A stretch of 64,000 nucleotides of DNA, taken from contig CM060911.1 in assembly GCA_030737875.1 (NCBI GenBank), positions 109,100,625-109,164,624 of the forward strand. The letters run 5' to 3'. Below, piece by piece: positions 49,425-62,293 of this stretch. Within the stretch, counting starts at the first letter, position 1, and every line of letters begins with the position of its first letter. The notes under the pieces are model-generated. The model had not been told where the DNA came from. It did no database searches and saw only the letters and a program-made list of their open reading frames with translations. Origin of the DNA: Allium sativum. Taxonomy: Eukaryota > Streptophyta > Magnoliopsida > Asparagales > Amaryllidaceae. Position numbers and translations under genes: made by a program.

Positions 49425-50457
49425 AGGATTTCGTCCTCTAAATTGAAGACGGAACCGAAGGTCGTTTACTTAACCGACTCAGCCTTCGTTTTAACTTAAG
49501 TTTTTTTAACTTTTTAGTTTCTAAGAACTTCCCAATTTCTTGAAACTTGGCTAATCCCTTAATTTTTCGAAAAATTTCACCATAACTTCCTTTGTACGGT
49601 TCAATTTGTACAACTACAACTTGCCCTCGGGACCTCCTCAATCAAACGAAAATCCAAAGCCAAGCTGCTTGTCAATCGGCTCATAAAATTATCACATCCA
49701 ACCAATACAATAAATATAGACCTTTGTGTCGAGCATGCAATTTTATTCCTCTTCTTAACTTCCATGCTATAACCTTCCCAACATATACATATCCAATCCG
49801 AACTAATTTCTAAATCAATTCACCATTGATTTTGGCTTAGGTCAATTTACCTTCCATTCTCATATTGGTTTTATCATTCCAGTTTTTTATTACTTGAATT
49901 AACTATCACACATCACAACCAGCAATCAACTGGTTGATTAACTTTCCTAATTTATATGTTGTCAAAACATAAATCTTTTTTATACTCAATGTATATTTTC
50001 AAAGTCAAATTACAAACAATAAACTCTAACTAAGTTCTTGATCCTCATACCAGTCAATTGGAATTATACAGACATCCCACTTTCAAAAATCGAAAATAAA
50101 TACTAATGATGTTTGAACTATCATTAAAATCATCTCAGAGCGACTAGAGTGTTATTATATATCTACTCGGTATATTTGAGACTTTGAATACACGTTCATC
50201 AGACGTATATGCAAAATCTTCTTATACTCGACAGTCCTAACTCAACATCAAATAAAATACTCAAATTCTTATTATAAGATATAATAGTTTCAAACTAAAT
50301 TCATTTTTATATATAATACTCTTCAGGATCATTCTAAGGTATTACTAACCCTATCTCTAATGAGTTTCACTTATAGGATATTACTAATCCTATCTTTGAT
50401 GGATTCTTTTGTCTTGTTCTAGTGCGTCGTAACCCCAAAGCTTTGAATAAACCATAA
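49425..50457 (-). other. Non-coding interior of element B
   Basis: About 1 kb between polypurine tract and primer-site relic shows no gag, protease, RT or integrase motif in any frame. Any open frames are short and unrecognised. Confidence 0.75.
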
Positions 50458-50470
50458 CTCTAATACAAAA
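50458..50470 (-). other. Primer-binding site relic of element B
   Basis: The minus strand reads TTTTGTATTAGAG, a decayed form of TTGGTATCAGAG, next to the LTR. Confidence 0.65.
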
Positions 50471-53400
50471 TGTGATGATCCAAAAATTCCCGCCTTTCGA
50501 ATTGACCATAAACCACGCAGGTCTGATCTAAATGGCAGAAATCCTCGAACCGTTATGGGATACAACACATCAGAACAAAACAAAAAATGACATTTCATTG
50601 CTATTACAACAATTTTACCTCAGAGTACAAGATTATCAGAGTACAGATAATTGATACACAACGAAAAAGTATCAGAGAACAGTAAATTACAATACAACGA
50701 AAACATAAACACATATATAGCGGAAGACTCGAAATAATCCAGAGTATAGCTCCAGCCATAATCCAAGATCCTACTGAATAAAATATCTGAAAAACCAAAA
50801 CTATTGGCTTCCCATATGGAAAACATGGGCATCCAAAGTTTAGGTGGGAAACAATAAACTCCAGGTCAGTCATGGAACTGGTATGAGAACCCAAACAATT
50901 ATTTACTTTATTTTAAAGTTGGGTAAATCACAGGACCACGCCGTATAACACGGGACGGGTTTTCTCTACATGAATACTAGTCATAAAAACTCGTAACGAT
51001 TTTTGAGAAATGAAGTTATTATAAGACTCAAGTGCCATCACACAATGCAAGTGTAAACCAAAGGGTAGAGTTTTACCTTATAATATCCAAACATGCTTGA
51101 TATGTAAAATTTCTCCTTTATTATTACTAGTGCATAGTGTAAGAATCAATTTCGAAAATAAATGCATAAAACTTAGATGGCATAATACTCCATCCTATTA
51201 TGTCTCCATATAGGGTTACAATTAAAAACACAAGATTCGTAGTGGAAGTTGGATTTCCATCGATAACCAAAGCAAAGGATCTTCCTTATCCGATTCGGAC
51301 CATCTCCAGCAAGATGTCCAGGATTCACGCGCACGCAAACCCTAGATCGATAGAGCCAACCCACCAATTCCCGATGAGTTAGGGCCACTCTTAAACAATA
51401 CATTCCTCGGTCTTATCAGACCGTCACACTGGTCGGTTGTTTAACCATCATGCGAGGCGCCTCAATCTATCAATCCACATAAGTAAATTGCCTGGGCTCC
51501 ATACCATGGCATCACTTTTTAGCTAGACGGGAATGTCAGTCCTTACTCTACGACCCTTCATCCTGTTTTCGGCTATTCCAGGGTTGCGAGGCATGCAGAA
51601 GTCATGTTTCAACAAAAAGCTATGCTATTTCAGCCATACTTTGATCATCAACCACAAAGTTCTGCTTTTCAACAAAAGCTTTGATTAATCAGCAACTTAG
51701 TATGCCATATTGTCAATTCACACATATGATCAGTTTCTATTAATAATATAAGCTTTGAGTTCATATGCTTCAAAGAAGAGTGTTAAGCTAAGTGGATAAA
51801 TTCTCCGCCACCATAGATATATCATCAATAGCAACTAATCGGTTATGTTATGAAGTACAATGTTAGACATACATCAATTTACAATTTCTTTCTGGGTCTG
51901 AACGAAACCGAAGCCACCTTATTCCTTGTCCCCTAAGGGAAAGAGGCCTGCATATCCAGTCGATCTCCAAGTACATCAGGATGACCAGCACTTTAACCTT
52001 TATAATAGTAGGTACCCAAGGCATGAGCAATAATCCAAATGATGTGAAAATATCCGGTCTTCAACCACCATCTTCGATATCTTCGACAATTGTTGTATTA
52101 GTTATTCAGAATGGGTTGAAACCCGGTCTTTCTACTATCGCATCATTAAAATCAAGTGATATATAAACATATCATAAATCTCATTCCAATTCGTAATACT
52201 CTTTTATTTGAATATCCCTTACATTGGGAGTTATACCATTAAATCTTATCAAAGATTTACGTCATTTAAACTTCTAGCTTAAATCTTTCCTTAGAAATCA
52301 TTTCAAATGATTATATAATCTCTTTTCACTAACTTAACTCAAGTTAAGTTTTATAAGCCTTATCAGGATTATCGAGCCTTACAATAAGGTAATCTCTCAT
52401 ATCATTATCCCATTCCCATCCTATTCATCCCATGGAGCAAAACTGGTGGTACTCCATATCTAACCCCCTCGTGTTTCGGTAAATTTAGTTGCCAACTTTT
52501 ATTCTAAATCTTTATTGAAAGATTTATTAAAACTCTAACATAGTTTTAATCTCGTTTCATTCAATCAAATCTTTATTTAAAGATTTATTACAATCCTAAT
52601 TTGAGAAATCATCTTTCCTTTTACTAGTTAAAGAACAAATGTTATCTAAAACATCTTTCACGATAAACCCAAAATCAAACTTCCATCCGATTCCAGTTAA
52701 ATTTGTTAATTGGAAAACTTCACTTTGGAAAACTTCATTAATCTTAATTAAAAGACTTGTTCCATAAATTTAATTTTCAACTAGGTTTTAGAATAGTGTT
52801 ATTGAAGACACCATTCACGACAAACCCAAAATCCAATTAGATATCAAATATAAGGCTTTAAATAGAAATCACATCGACTTATATTCAATATCAAATTCGG
52901 AAACCAACATATACCGTATAGGGAATAACGATATAACTATCTTCCAAATTCCTTAAAGTAGTGTCTATATAATTACGGAATCCAATATCAAAATATTCAA
53001 ATATTATTTTCATTCTAATCCAATATTAATACATTGGAAAAACTTAACTAGGTTAAGTATTTATTAACTTTAAACTGTATCAATCACTTTTGTCAAAATA
53101 GCTTATTTTCACAAAATAGTTTTATATTGTCCAAAACTAAATATATTTAGTCCAACCCGCTTTTAAATCATTTATTATGATTTATCATAATTTTTCCCTA
53201 TTTTTAATGATTTAAAAATAGCTCAGTTTATTAAAAACCAATTTTAGGTCAATAACAACAATAACGTTATTTTTATTCAAATTTGATTTGAATCTTTCTT
53301 AAAATCTAATCGTTGGATTTTAAAACTTCACATATCATTGGAAAGCTCTTTTTCATTCTGAACCAAATGTTTTTCGTTTCAGTAAATCCGACGGTCGGGT

Positions 53401-55121
53401 CTCCCGGTACGTCAATTCAAAGTCAATAGTCGAAGTTCGCAAACTACCTCTGCACGATAAGTCCAATTCAGGCCAAATTTGATTTATGGTTAAAATTAAA
53501 TCAAAAACCTTCCAAAATAATTTATTAATTATATAAAACATATATAATTATCTTTGGAAACCACTTTCCTATTATTTCTCTTGAAAATCAAATATTCCAA
53601 TATTTAATCATTTTGATATTATTTTAATCATTAAATTAGTATTATTTTTCAAAACTTATTGTTTGAAGTCTAAATTTTCCTGACAACCGTAAAAAAAAGT
53701 TCTGAAAAGGTAATTTTGTTGAAACCTTTTCTATATACCTTAACCGAACTTCACTTTTACCCGTTGTTAATTATTTTAAACATAAAACTTGAATAAGCTA
53801 TAATTATATGAAAATTACTTCAAATTAATTTATTCCAGTTGTGAATATCCATCGTAATTTTATAAACATTGTGTCTATCCAAAATCAAACATCAAACTTT
53901 TAATTTTCACTTAATATTAATAAAATATTCAAACTAATTCCGAATTGGAATGAGATTCAACCCATCACCATATATTTCAATTTATATGGATTTCAAACAT
54001 CACTAAACATCCAATAATAGTTGTTAACAAATATTAACATCCAGTTACCACATCATGGTACATACCATCTAAGCCTTAAACCATTAACGCGTATACGGGT
54101 TTGTCAATCAACAGATTAACCACAAAATCAATTAATATTAATCATCAAGGTTCAACCAATCATCATATAGTTTACTGAATAGGGCTCTCATCAATATCCG
54201 TTAACCAGTAATTAGTTAATTATTTTCTAATGACCATTTAAGGTTCAATCACTTCCAAGTGTTGTGGAACCAGGCTTGAGGCTAGTGGGTCCCAAGAAGT
54301 TGAGATTTAGGTGTAAATGGAGCTTAGGAGTTGAAGTTATTGATTTAAGGTGGATTTTAGGGGTTTTGGAGGTGGTAGGATCCACGAGATGGAGGAGGCG
54401 CTGCAGGGGTGGTGCGCAGGTGGAGAGGTGGCGGCTTAGGTCAGGTGAGGGAGATGGAGTTGGCGGTCATGGCAAATGCTTGGAAAAGGGGGGAGACTTA
54501 AGGAAGAAAAGGGGAAAAGGTGAAAAAAGGAAAGAAAAGGAAGGTGTTCTATAGAAATTGAAAGGCCATGGATTGATGCAGTGAAGGGAGGAGAATAAAG
54601 GGGAGAAAACACAACTTAGAAGCTTGGTTAAGTGACACATCATTTGTGTTTATTGCCTTGTTAAAGAGAGAAGCTCTTTTGAGCATGTTTTAGTTCTATC
54701 TCATGTCTATCGCTCATGTGATAAAACGGTAAATCTGTTTGTCATGAAATTTTGAATCCTAACATAATTCGTAATTCTGGATCCAATGAAATAGATCTCA
54801 TCAAATTTGGAGTTCGTTTGACCATCCGTTTTACTTTTATTGCGTTTTCGCTTAATTTTGACTAGTTGACCCGGTACGTGCTTATTTTTCGCACACTCAC
54901 GTATTAACTCCAAAAATTATGAAATTTGGAACCTTATCATTTTTCAATGTTCTGGATCTAATAAAATTGGTTTCATCGAATTCCGAGATAATTTGAAAAA
55001 TGTTCCTTTTTAAGCTATGGAAATAATGTTAAATCATCCAATTTTTAAAATCAATTACAAATCCTTGTAAAAATAATTAAAAATAAAAATTTAAATTGAC
55101 TAAAAACTTAGGTCGTCACAG
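50471..55121 (-). repeat. Element B, 5' LTR (4651 bp)
   Basis: It runs from TGTGATGATCC on the plus strand to AGGTCGTCACA at 55121. It matches the 3' LTR throughout except for about 480 bp missing at 54258. It contains the uninterrupted C target site at 54424-54428. GTACA follows at 55122-55126. Confidence 0.92.
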
Positions 55122-56152
55122 TACAAAATGCTCAAGTATCCCCCTCTAATGCTATCGCTTGGAATGATGCTCGACTGCAAGCGCTTGGAGTTGAATACTC
55201 TAAGCATTATAAGGTCTTTTCCAGCTTGAGAGGCAAATCTTTTGTAGGGACAGAGTCGGCAATAGAGGTTGAGGATTGGCTTAACACTTGTGAACAAACC
55301 TTTATTGATCTCAATCTAGAGGATGTGATAAAGAGGAAGTTGGCCTCACGTCAACTCCAAGGAAAGCGATGAATTGGTTGAAAGCGATGAAGGCTGCTAC
55401 ACCAAAGGAGGAGCTCACTTCGGATCAGTTCAAGACTCCTTTTGAAGAGAATTTTATTCCGACATCCCATAAGTCGGCTTTGTTTAGGAAGTTTTAGAAG
55501 TTGAGACAAGGGGACATGATTATCTCTAAGTATGTGGCTGAGTCTGGTACTTTGTCAAAGTACAGGGCATCACTCATGGACACCATACAAACGAAGAATG
55601 AGAAGTTTATTCTTGGCTTGGATGATCATTTGGTAGAGAAGCTCTTGAATCATGTTGAGGAGACCCTTGAGTAAGTGGTTGGGAAAGCACTTAGGCATTA
55701 GATTATCTATCCCAAATAAAAGATTATAATGTATGTTACTCCTAAGAAAGAGAAAAAACCACAAGTAAGCGGGGGAAACAAGAAGAAATGAAAAAACAAA
55801 AGAAGCCACCTCAGAAAAAAGGAGGATAAAAGAAGAAGGTTAGGCCCGGGGTAACTTGGTTCAATTGCGAAGAGGAGAGCCATTATAAGAATCAGCTTGC
55901 AAGGGGCGAGAGAAAGTTCTATCTCTGTCATAATACCAGACTTCTCAAGAAGGATTATCCGGAGGCAGCTAAGTAGTCTGGGAAACCATTTGCTATCAAT
56001 GTTATTCTCAATTCGTCAAATGCCCTTTCGACGAAGGAAAAGGGAAAGGGTATTGTCATTCAAGGTATGATTTCCTGTTTCATTGTTCTTATTCATGTTT
56101 TGTTTAATACTAGATCTTCCCATTCCTTTATATATAGAGACCCAGTAGATAG
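55122..56152 (+). pseudogene. Element E gag and protease, interrupted by B and F
   Basis: Plus-strand gag pieces include AIAWNDARLQALGVEYSKHY, AIEVEDWLNTCEQTF, DVIKRKLASRQLQG, MNWLKAMKAATPKEE and KFILGLDDHLVEKLL. A shift near 55365 and stops near 55495 and 55672 break it. Two degraded knuckles follow, NCEEESHYKNQL and LCHNTRLLKKDYP, both lacking key residues. The protease begins HVLFNTRSSHSFIY, where the active site DTGSS has become NTRSS. F is inserted shortly after, at 56153. Confidence 0.88.
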
Positions 56153-57848
56153 TGTAACGACCCGTATTTTTGGCAGTCAAATATTTAATTTAATTTGTTA
56201 TTTCAAATATTTTATTTGAAATATTAGTGGTTTTTTTCGTTATTGAAACGAAGTTTTAACGTTATATAAATTTATATAATTATAGATCGAGCTCGAAATG
56301 GCGTGGCAGTTCGTAATATGGAGTTTTGAACTTCAAATGAATACACAGGATCCGATATAAGTCAGAATTCTATGAAACAAGAAACCGTTAAATCTAATTG
56401 ATGATAATTTTCTGATTGAAGAGAAAATGGAGATTTCATGTTATAGATTGTTATTTATGTCCAATTCAAATTTTCAAATAATTGCTATGAAAATCGTTAT
56501 TAAACGACAACATTTATTTAATAAAATATTAACGGTTTTTATATACCCGGATATTGTTTAAACCGAAATTTTGAATGTCGGGTTTGAAATCCATCTCAGC
56601 CTTATTTGTAGTTATATGGTATTTCATTTGAATATATTTGATGATATTTATTTATTTTTATTTAACTGCTTTGGAATTTCATTTAAATTGCGCCGATATT
56701 GTATAAGGTTTCAAAATAACTCAACCAAAAGCTTGTATATTACTTGCACATGGTTCATATTTTCAAATGCAAATGAAAAATGACATATTCATATATTCTT
56801 ATTTGTACTAAAGAAAAATTAAATGGACAAAACAAATTCAATTCGAATTCAAGTACCACAAACATGTCTTGTTCCTTTCAATAGAAGATAGAAGGACTCA
56901 TTCCTCCATTTAAAATAGTAAAACTCAAATTTCCAATAAGAACAGAAATTCAACAGCATTGAAACAGCAAATCAAAACAGCTAATGAAAACAGTGAATAC
57001 AAGAGTAACATGACAGCTATACAAAAAGGTAAAATGCACAACCCTAGTGAAACAGTACGATACACAGCCATGCTTGATTTTACAACACACGGACTATTCG
57101 AACAGTGCATGATCTTCCCTAATGAAATAGTAATCTGAACAAACAAAGAAGCTAAAGAAAACACTAAATTCAACAACTAAGAAATCAGGAACAACTAAAG
57201 GAAAATATATATATTTATAACATCAATTGAAACAGCTAATTTCAAGTACAAATCTGTACAAACCATATTCTGCCATGCATATAATATCATAGTTCATATC
57301 TGAAATTAAACAATTTGATAGCTATACTCAGACAATACAATTCGAACAGACAATAAACAATATGCATAGACTACACGAATTTCTTTACCAAATCCACATG
57401 GGAACAGTCCGATCTTGTATATTTATGAGTTGAGACAATACAGGGAAATCCAATACCAATCTTGATACTTCACTGCTAAGCTTTCTCAGCCATCAAAATG
57501 TCCATCAAAGTACCACAGTTTGATAATACAGCTAGAAATGTAAAGGAAAAACATTACCTAAGAACAACAGCTAAGATCTAAACCTACGGTATTACAGTTG
57601 GATTTGGACATCAATTCTATCCATCTACGGTTATATATACACACGCATTGTGTTGTAGAGTCCCAGAATGAAACAGATCAGGGAAAAACGAATTCGAACC
57701 ACATATAAAAAAATATTGAAACAGAAATTAAAAATCGCGAAAGCACTTATCTGATTGGTGACGAAGCCGAAGATCAAGGGTTCACGATTGAAGCTCGGTC
57801 TAGGTTCCTTTCTGAAGTCGTTGTGGTGTGGATGGAGCTCTGTCAATT

Positions 57849-58103
57849 CTAGAAGAGATCAGGGTTATTAGTGAAGTGATGGGTTATGAGATTGACTGCT
57901 CGAGAAGCTAGGCGTAGCGATAGGAGCAGGAAGGCAAGGATGGAGGAAGAGAATGATTTCGTCATGAGGGTTTTTCTGGGTTTTTGTGTGGCGGCGGGTG
58001 ATATGGAAGTAGGAAGGGGATCTGATGGTTTTAATTGAATAGGAGATAGGTGCAGGCTGGAGTGACTTTCGTGTGGGTTGGGTAATAATAGTGTAAGGCC
58101 CAA
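57849..58103 (-). other. Small minus-strand open frame in F LTR
   Basis: An 84-codon frame. An internal start near 57965 would give a peptide beginning MTKSFSSSILAFLLLSLRLA, which looks like a signal peptide. It is preceded by a CCGCCGCCACAC-type leader. I recognise no family. It may be chance, a captured gene fragment, or part of a nested repeat. Confidence 0.25.
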
Positions 58104-60691
58104 AGTTAAATTAAATTAAAGATTTTTTTAAAGGTTCAAATAAACTTAGAATATTTATTTTGAATGATACGTGATCAGAATGCGATGAAATAAGAAGCAT
58201 CAGAACCATGTCGACAAGTATTACATGATGGAAGAGAACCAGGAAGGGCAAACAACAAATGGATTTTTCAGTCAAATTAAACGCCGTTGAATTTAACTGG
58301 AATGAGCTGATTTAACAACATAATCAATCAAAGGTGGGTTAAACTCACTTAGTTCTCCCCATTTATATTTTATATAAATTGGGTTTATATTTTATGTGTT
58401 ATGTTTGCCAATGGTTTACTGTTTGATAATTATATACTTATTTGTTGATTTAACCAATGAAATTAAACCGTCATTTAATTTCAATGAAATACCAAATTGT
58501 TCTTTTAACGATTGGATCTAATAAAGGTAACATACCTTGTTGGTCGCGTTTATAAAATAAACATGTTTAAATTGTTTGAATTTGTTGAATTGCTTGTGAA
58601 TTGGTTGATGTTAAATGTTCGTTATTTATTGTTATCAGTTAAATGGAGTTGAATGATTTGAGTTGAAATAACCAGTTTTGAATAAGGGGAGAACAGGTTG
58701 GACGGATCCAACGGGATTCCTCAAATATACAATTTATTTTCATATTATCATATATAAACTGTCATGATTGGGTGGTTGATTTGATTAGTGATCATTGACT
58801 GAAAATTCAACCTGTGTTTTGTTTTAACCAATGGGAAATATTGGTTGGGTAATCGGCAGTAAATGGCCTAAGAATAAATTGTTTTGTTTTATATTGATTT
58901 ACCGCCAGGTGGATCGATCGAACTGAAGTTATAATATTTATTTATATAACTAGAAATAGATTTTGAAATACATTATTTTGAATTAAAGTTTATAAACAAG
59001 AAATAAATATTTATTATTTAATTAATTAATTTATAATTAATTATTGATTGATTTTATAAAGTAAATTCTGATGTCAATCAGATTTATAAACAAGTGAAGA
59101 GAAATTAATCTAATAGTTAATTTGGATAATTATTTTGTTAATAAACAATTAAATGGAATTATTTAAATTAATTACATTATTAATTAATGTAAAGAGAGAA
59201 CTAAATGGAATCGGTTAACGAGATAACCGTGTTTAGAGTTGACTAAATTGACCATTTTTAACTAGAGTTAATTATTAAATTAGTTTGTTAGGATTAATCT
59301 AATAAATTAGTTTAAAGAATATTTGTTTAATTTAAATAAGGTTTTAAAAAAGGAAATTTACTATTTTAGTGATCAAAGTAGTTAATGATCAAAGTAAATT
59401 ATTATTTGAATTAATAATAAATTAGAAAATTACCTTTAATTGAAATGTATTTAAAAAGGTAATCGAAATTGGAATGAAATCTAGTTGAATGGTGAAAGGA
59501 CTTTATGTACGGGTTTTATATTTAAACCCAAATTTTTATAACGAAGTTATAAAAGGAAATTCAAGCGCATACGATAGCTCGAATCAAATGTTTACATAAT
59601 ATTCAAATCTAGTAAAAGGGGATTTCAGATGAAAAGGAGTTTATATTAAACCAGAAATATATAAATGGGGTTTATAAAAAGAGGCGAAGTGGAAAATCGT
59701 TAATTTTAGATTAACGTTACTTAATAGTGGGGTTAAGTAGAATTGGGGAATTGAAATAGGATTTCCAAAACGAGGAATGGTTGAAAGAATTAGAAAAGGA
59801 TTGGTGAAAGTGAATTTGGTAAGAGAAGTTGGTCATAGGATTTGAGAACCAAATCTGAATTATAAATAGAATTTGTTTTAAAGAGGTAAAGGTTAAAAAG
59901 TGGTATTTTATAAAGAAAATATTTAATGATTAAAATAAGAAATAATGGGTATATCCGAGAAGGAGATTTTCAAAAAGGTAAGAAGATTGTATGAAACCGT
60001 ATTTTTAATAAGTTCAGTTAAATGGAATTGGAATTGTTATTAGAAAAAAATAGTGGTTTTTGGATTACCACTTGTATCAACCTTAAGATTTGAACGTTGT
60101 TGATCAAGGTCTGAGAGGTAATTAAAAAACACCAACTTGAATGACATCGGAATTATCTAAGGAGTATATGAGTGGGTAGCGGTCAAAGGAGTTAGTAATT
60201 ATTTATTATTTCCATTACAGAAATAATAATGCAACGTGTAATGAAGATTTGGAAAATAATATATAGTGAGGATTCCAAGGTGGAAAGGGGAAATAAAAAG
60301 GTGTTGCGTGAATTATAATGATATTGTCGAGATTAAAAAGGAAATGTAAAAGATGAGTTTTATTTTATAAGAGTGAGAATGGATTATTTTTTCCAAGTAA
60401 TGAATAAAAGATATCTAGTAACGTTGTTTTACAAGTGATAGGCTGAATTGATCTCCCAATATTATATAATAATGTGGCTAATGTTTTGAAAGTGAAAATA
60501 GAAACTATATATAATATATGATTTTCTTAAGTATTAAAATGAATTTGATTAAAGAATAAATCTTATGTTAAATAAAAAGCATAAAGATATATTCATAATA
60601 TCAATATATTTAAGAGTTTAAAATTTACATTTGTTTTATTTAAAAGGCCAATTGATGCTGAATACTAAACCAGTGAACCCATTGGATTTTC

Positions 60692-61003
60692 ATGATCGAA
60701 TCACTGTTTATTTTGATAGTTAAATCACCGACTGTCAAATTTGTACAATATGATTGTTGGTACGGAATGACTGGGATCGAATTTATATTCGAAAACCATT
60801 CCAACAAGCAAATACGTAAAAGAAGATTATTGAAGATGGAGCAATTGAAGACCGTTGATCTTCATGAGCGGAAGAACCACTTGTTGAATTTCTCTGGTTT
60901 AGCGACCAGAGATGTTTCGGCAGTGATTCTGTCATGGTTGGAATCTACGGATTGCAAGGACTGCTCGCTACTAATCTATAGGGTGATTCCTTGGATGTGG
61001 TAG
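60692..61003 (+). other. Unrecognised 103-codon open frame in F LTR
   Basis: The frame runs in element sense and has no known motif. Its composition is ordinary. It falls in LTR DNA and may be chance. Without the second LTR its conservation cannot be tested here. Confidence 0.2.
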
Positions 61004-62281
61004 GAGGGTGGCTTCGGTTCATCCTGTTCCTGGTTGACTTGTACGGATGGATGTCTAACAAAGTATTTCCAAAGGAATTACGTACGTTGATTTCTTCAAA
61101 CATACCATAGTTGATGGCAGAGAAATGGTTTTTCTCTAGCCAAATAACTAGAGTATTTTTGTGGATGTCAATTAGTGGTATCTGGCGAATCTGACGACGT
61201 GGTATTCAAAGTGAATGGTGACCAGATGTTCTGAAAGTAAATTCTGACCTCAAGCCTCAACAACTAGGAAATGAAAAAAATCGGGCAGGCAGCATGGCTA
61301 TGTGGGTCGCTCCCATTAGGGTGTATAATCACCTATCTAGAGAAATTCCATTTGCTTCTTTAATCTATTTCGATGTTGTCCCTTTCGGGAAACGGTGGTT
61401 TGAGCCCAACCGTTGGTGATATACATTCGATATACTCAAGCGAAATGAGTGGTCGGTCATGTCTGGGTCGGGTTGCAAGACGTTCTTGTTGAACCCAGTG
61501 TATTCGCCTCTAGAGATACACTATCGGTAGGTTGTCCCATACCTTCTCATAGTCGGAATCCAATCTCAAATAAGCACTCGCGGTTTTGATTATATACTAT
61601 ATATGTGGAGCGTGAGATGCAAATGTTCCGCTAGATTGATATTTACTTGTATTTAGACACTATTATAATATCAGAAAAGATATTGATTTCAAAAATGTTT
61701 TGGGTTATCGCAAGGTAAAAACCGTCCGTATTTATGTGTGGATTTGGTCTTACGATTATCCTTTTCTTTTGAAAAGATTTTAACTTTAAAATCAAGTTAG
61801 ATGATTTCCTTAAAGCTATGCGAGTTTTTTTCTCACTCTGGTTCACCAGACTGAACCGATGTTCCGTAAATGCTCGGGTTAGAACGGGGTGTACAGGTCC
61901 AAGTTACCGGATGCTGCGAAGTCCAGAGACGAGCTGGTGGCGTTCAAGCGTATGATATTATATAACTACTATTCCGCTATTTGTTGTATATGAGGATAGG
62001 TTGTTATAACTGTCCAGATGTGTGATGTACTCTGATATTGTAAGTATTTTTAAAAGCTCTCAATAGAGATTTATTTCTGTATTATATTTTGTTTCGCTGC
62101 GATGTGAGACTCTATGTTGTGTTGGTTCTTCTTCTATTCTAATATTTATTTCTTTCTTATCTCACCCTCTAATTTCTTTCTAATAACGTTCAAGTGTTTT
62201 CGGTGTTTGGAAGGTCGTCATGAGATACGGTAAATGTATTTATGTCGATTTTCGGGGCCAAAAATCCTTGGGTCGTTACAG

Positions 62282-62293
62282 TGGTATCAGAGC
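62282..62293 (+). other. Primer-binding site of element F
   Basis: TGGTATCAGAGC lies 1 bp after the LTR end and sets plus polarity. Confidence 0.95.

Larger units (their letters stand above)
40790..55121 (-). mobile_element. Element B, non-autonomous LTR retrotransposon (LARD type)
   Basis: The element reads on the minus strand: its 5' LTR is 50471-55121 and its 3' LTR is 40790-49408, the latter holding element C. The interior is only 49409-50470 and has no recognisable protein. The flanks CTACA and GTACA match at four of five bases. LTR pairs differ by about 15% in the first 140 bp, with many C/T and G/A changes. Its LTRs are related to those of A, so an A-like element may have supplied the proteins. 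Confidence 0.9.
56153..62280 (+). repeat. Element F, 5' LTR (6128 bp)
   Basis: The ends are TGTAACGACCC and GGGTCGTTACA, a perfect 11-bp inverted pair. The first 510 bp match 63494-64000. The middle (58130-60640) is very AT-rich. A GC-richer zone at 57730-58090 reads on the minus strand like a plant leader with a small open frame. A nested insertion there cannot be excluded, because the second LTR is cut. Confidence 0.9.

Noticed and set aside
26550..56152. An undescribed host gene cluster or defence system
   Set aside because: All coding signals in this span are retrotransposon gag, protease, RT, RNase H or integrase, and the rest is LTR or non-coding interior.
58093..58110. TGTAAGGCCC as the start of another nested LTR in F
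   Set aside because: No matching GGGCCTTACA end, primer site or target duplication was found before 62280.
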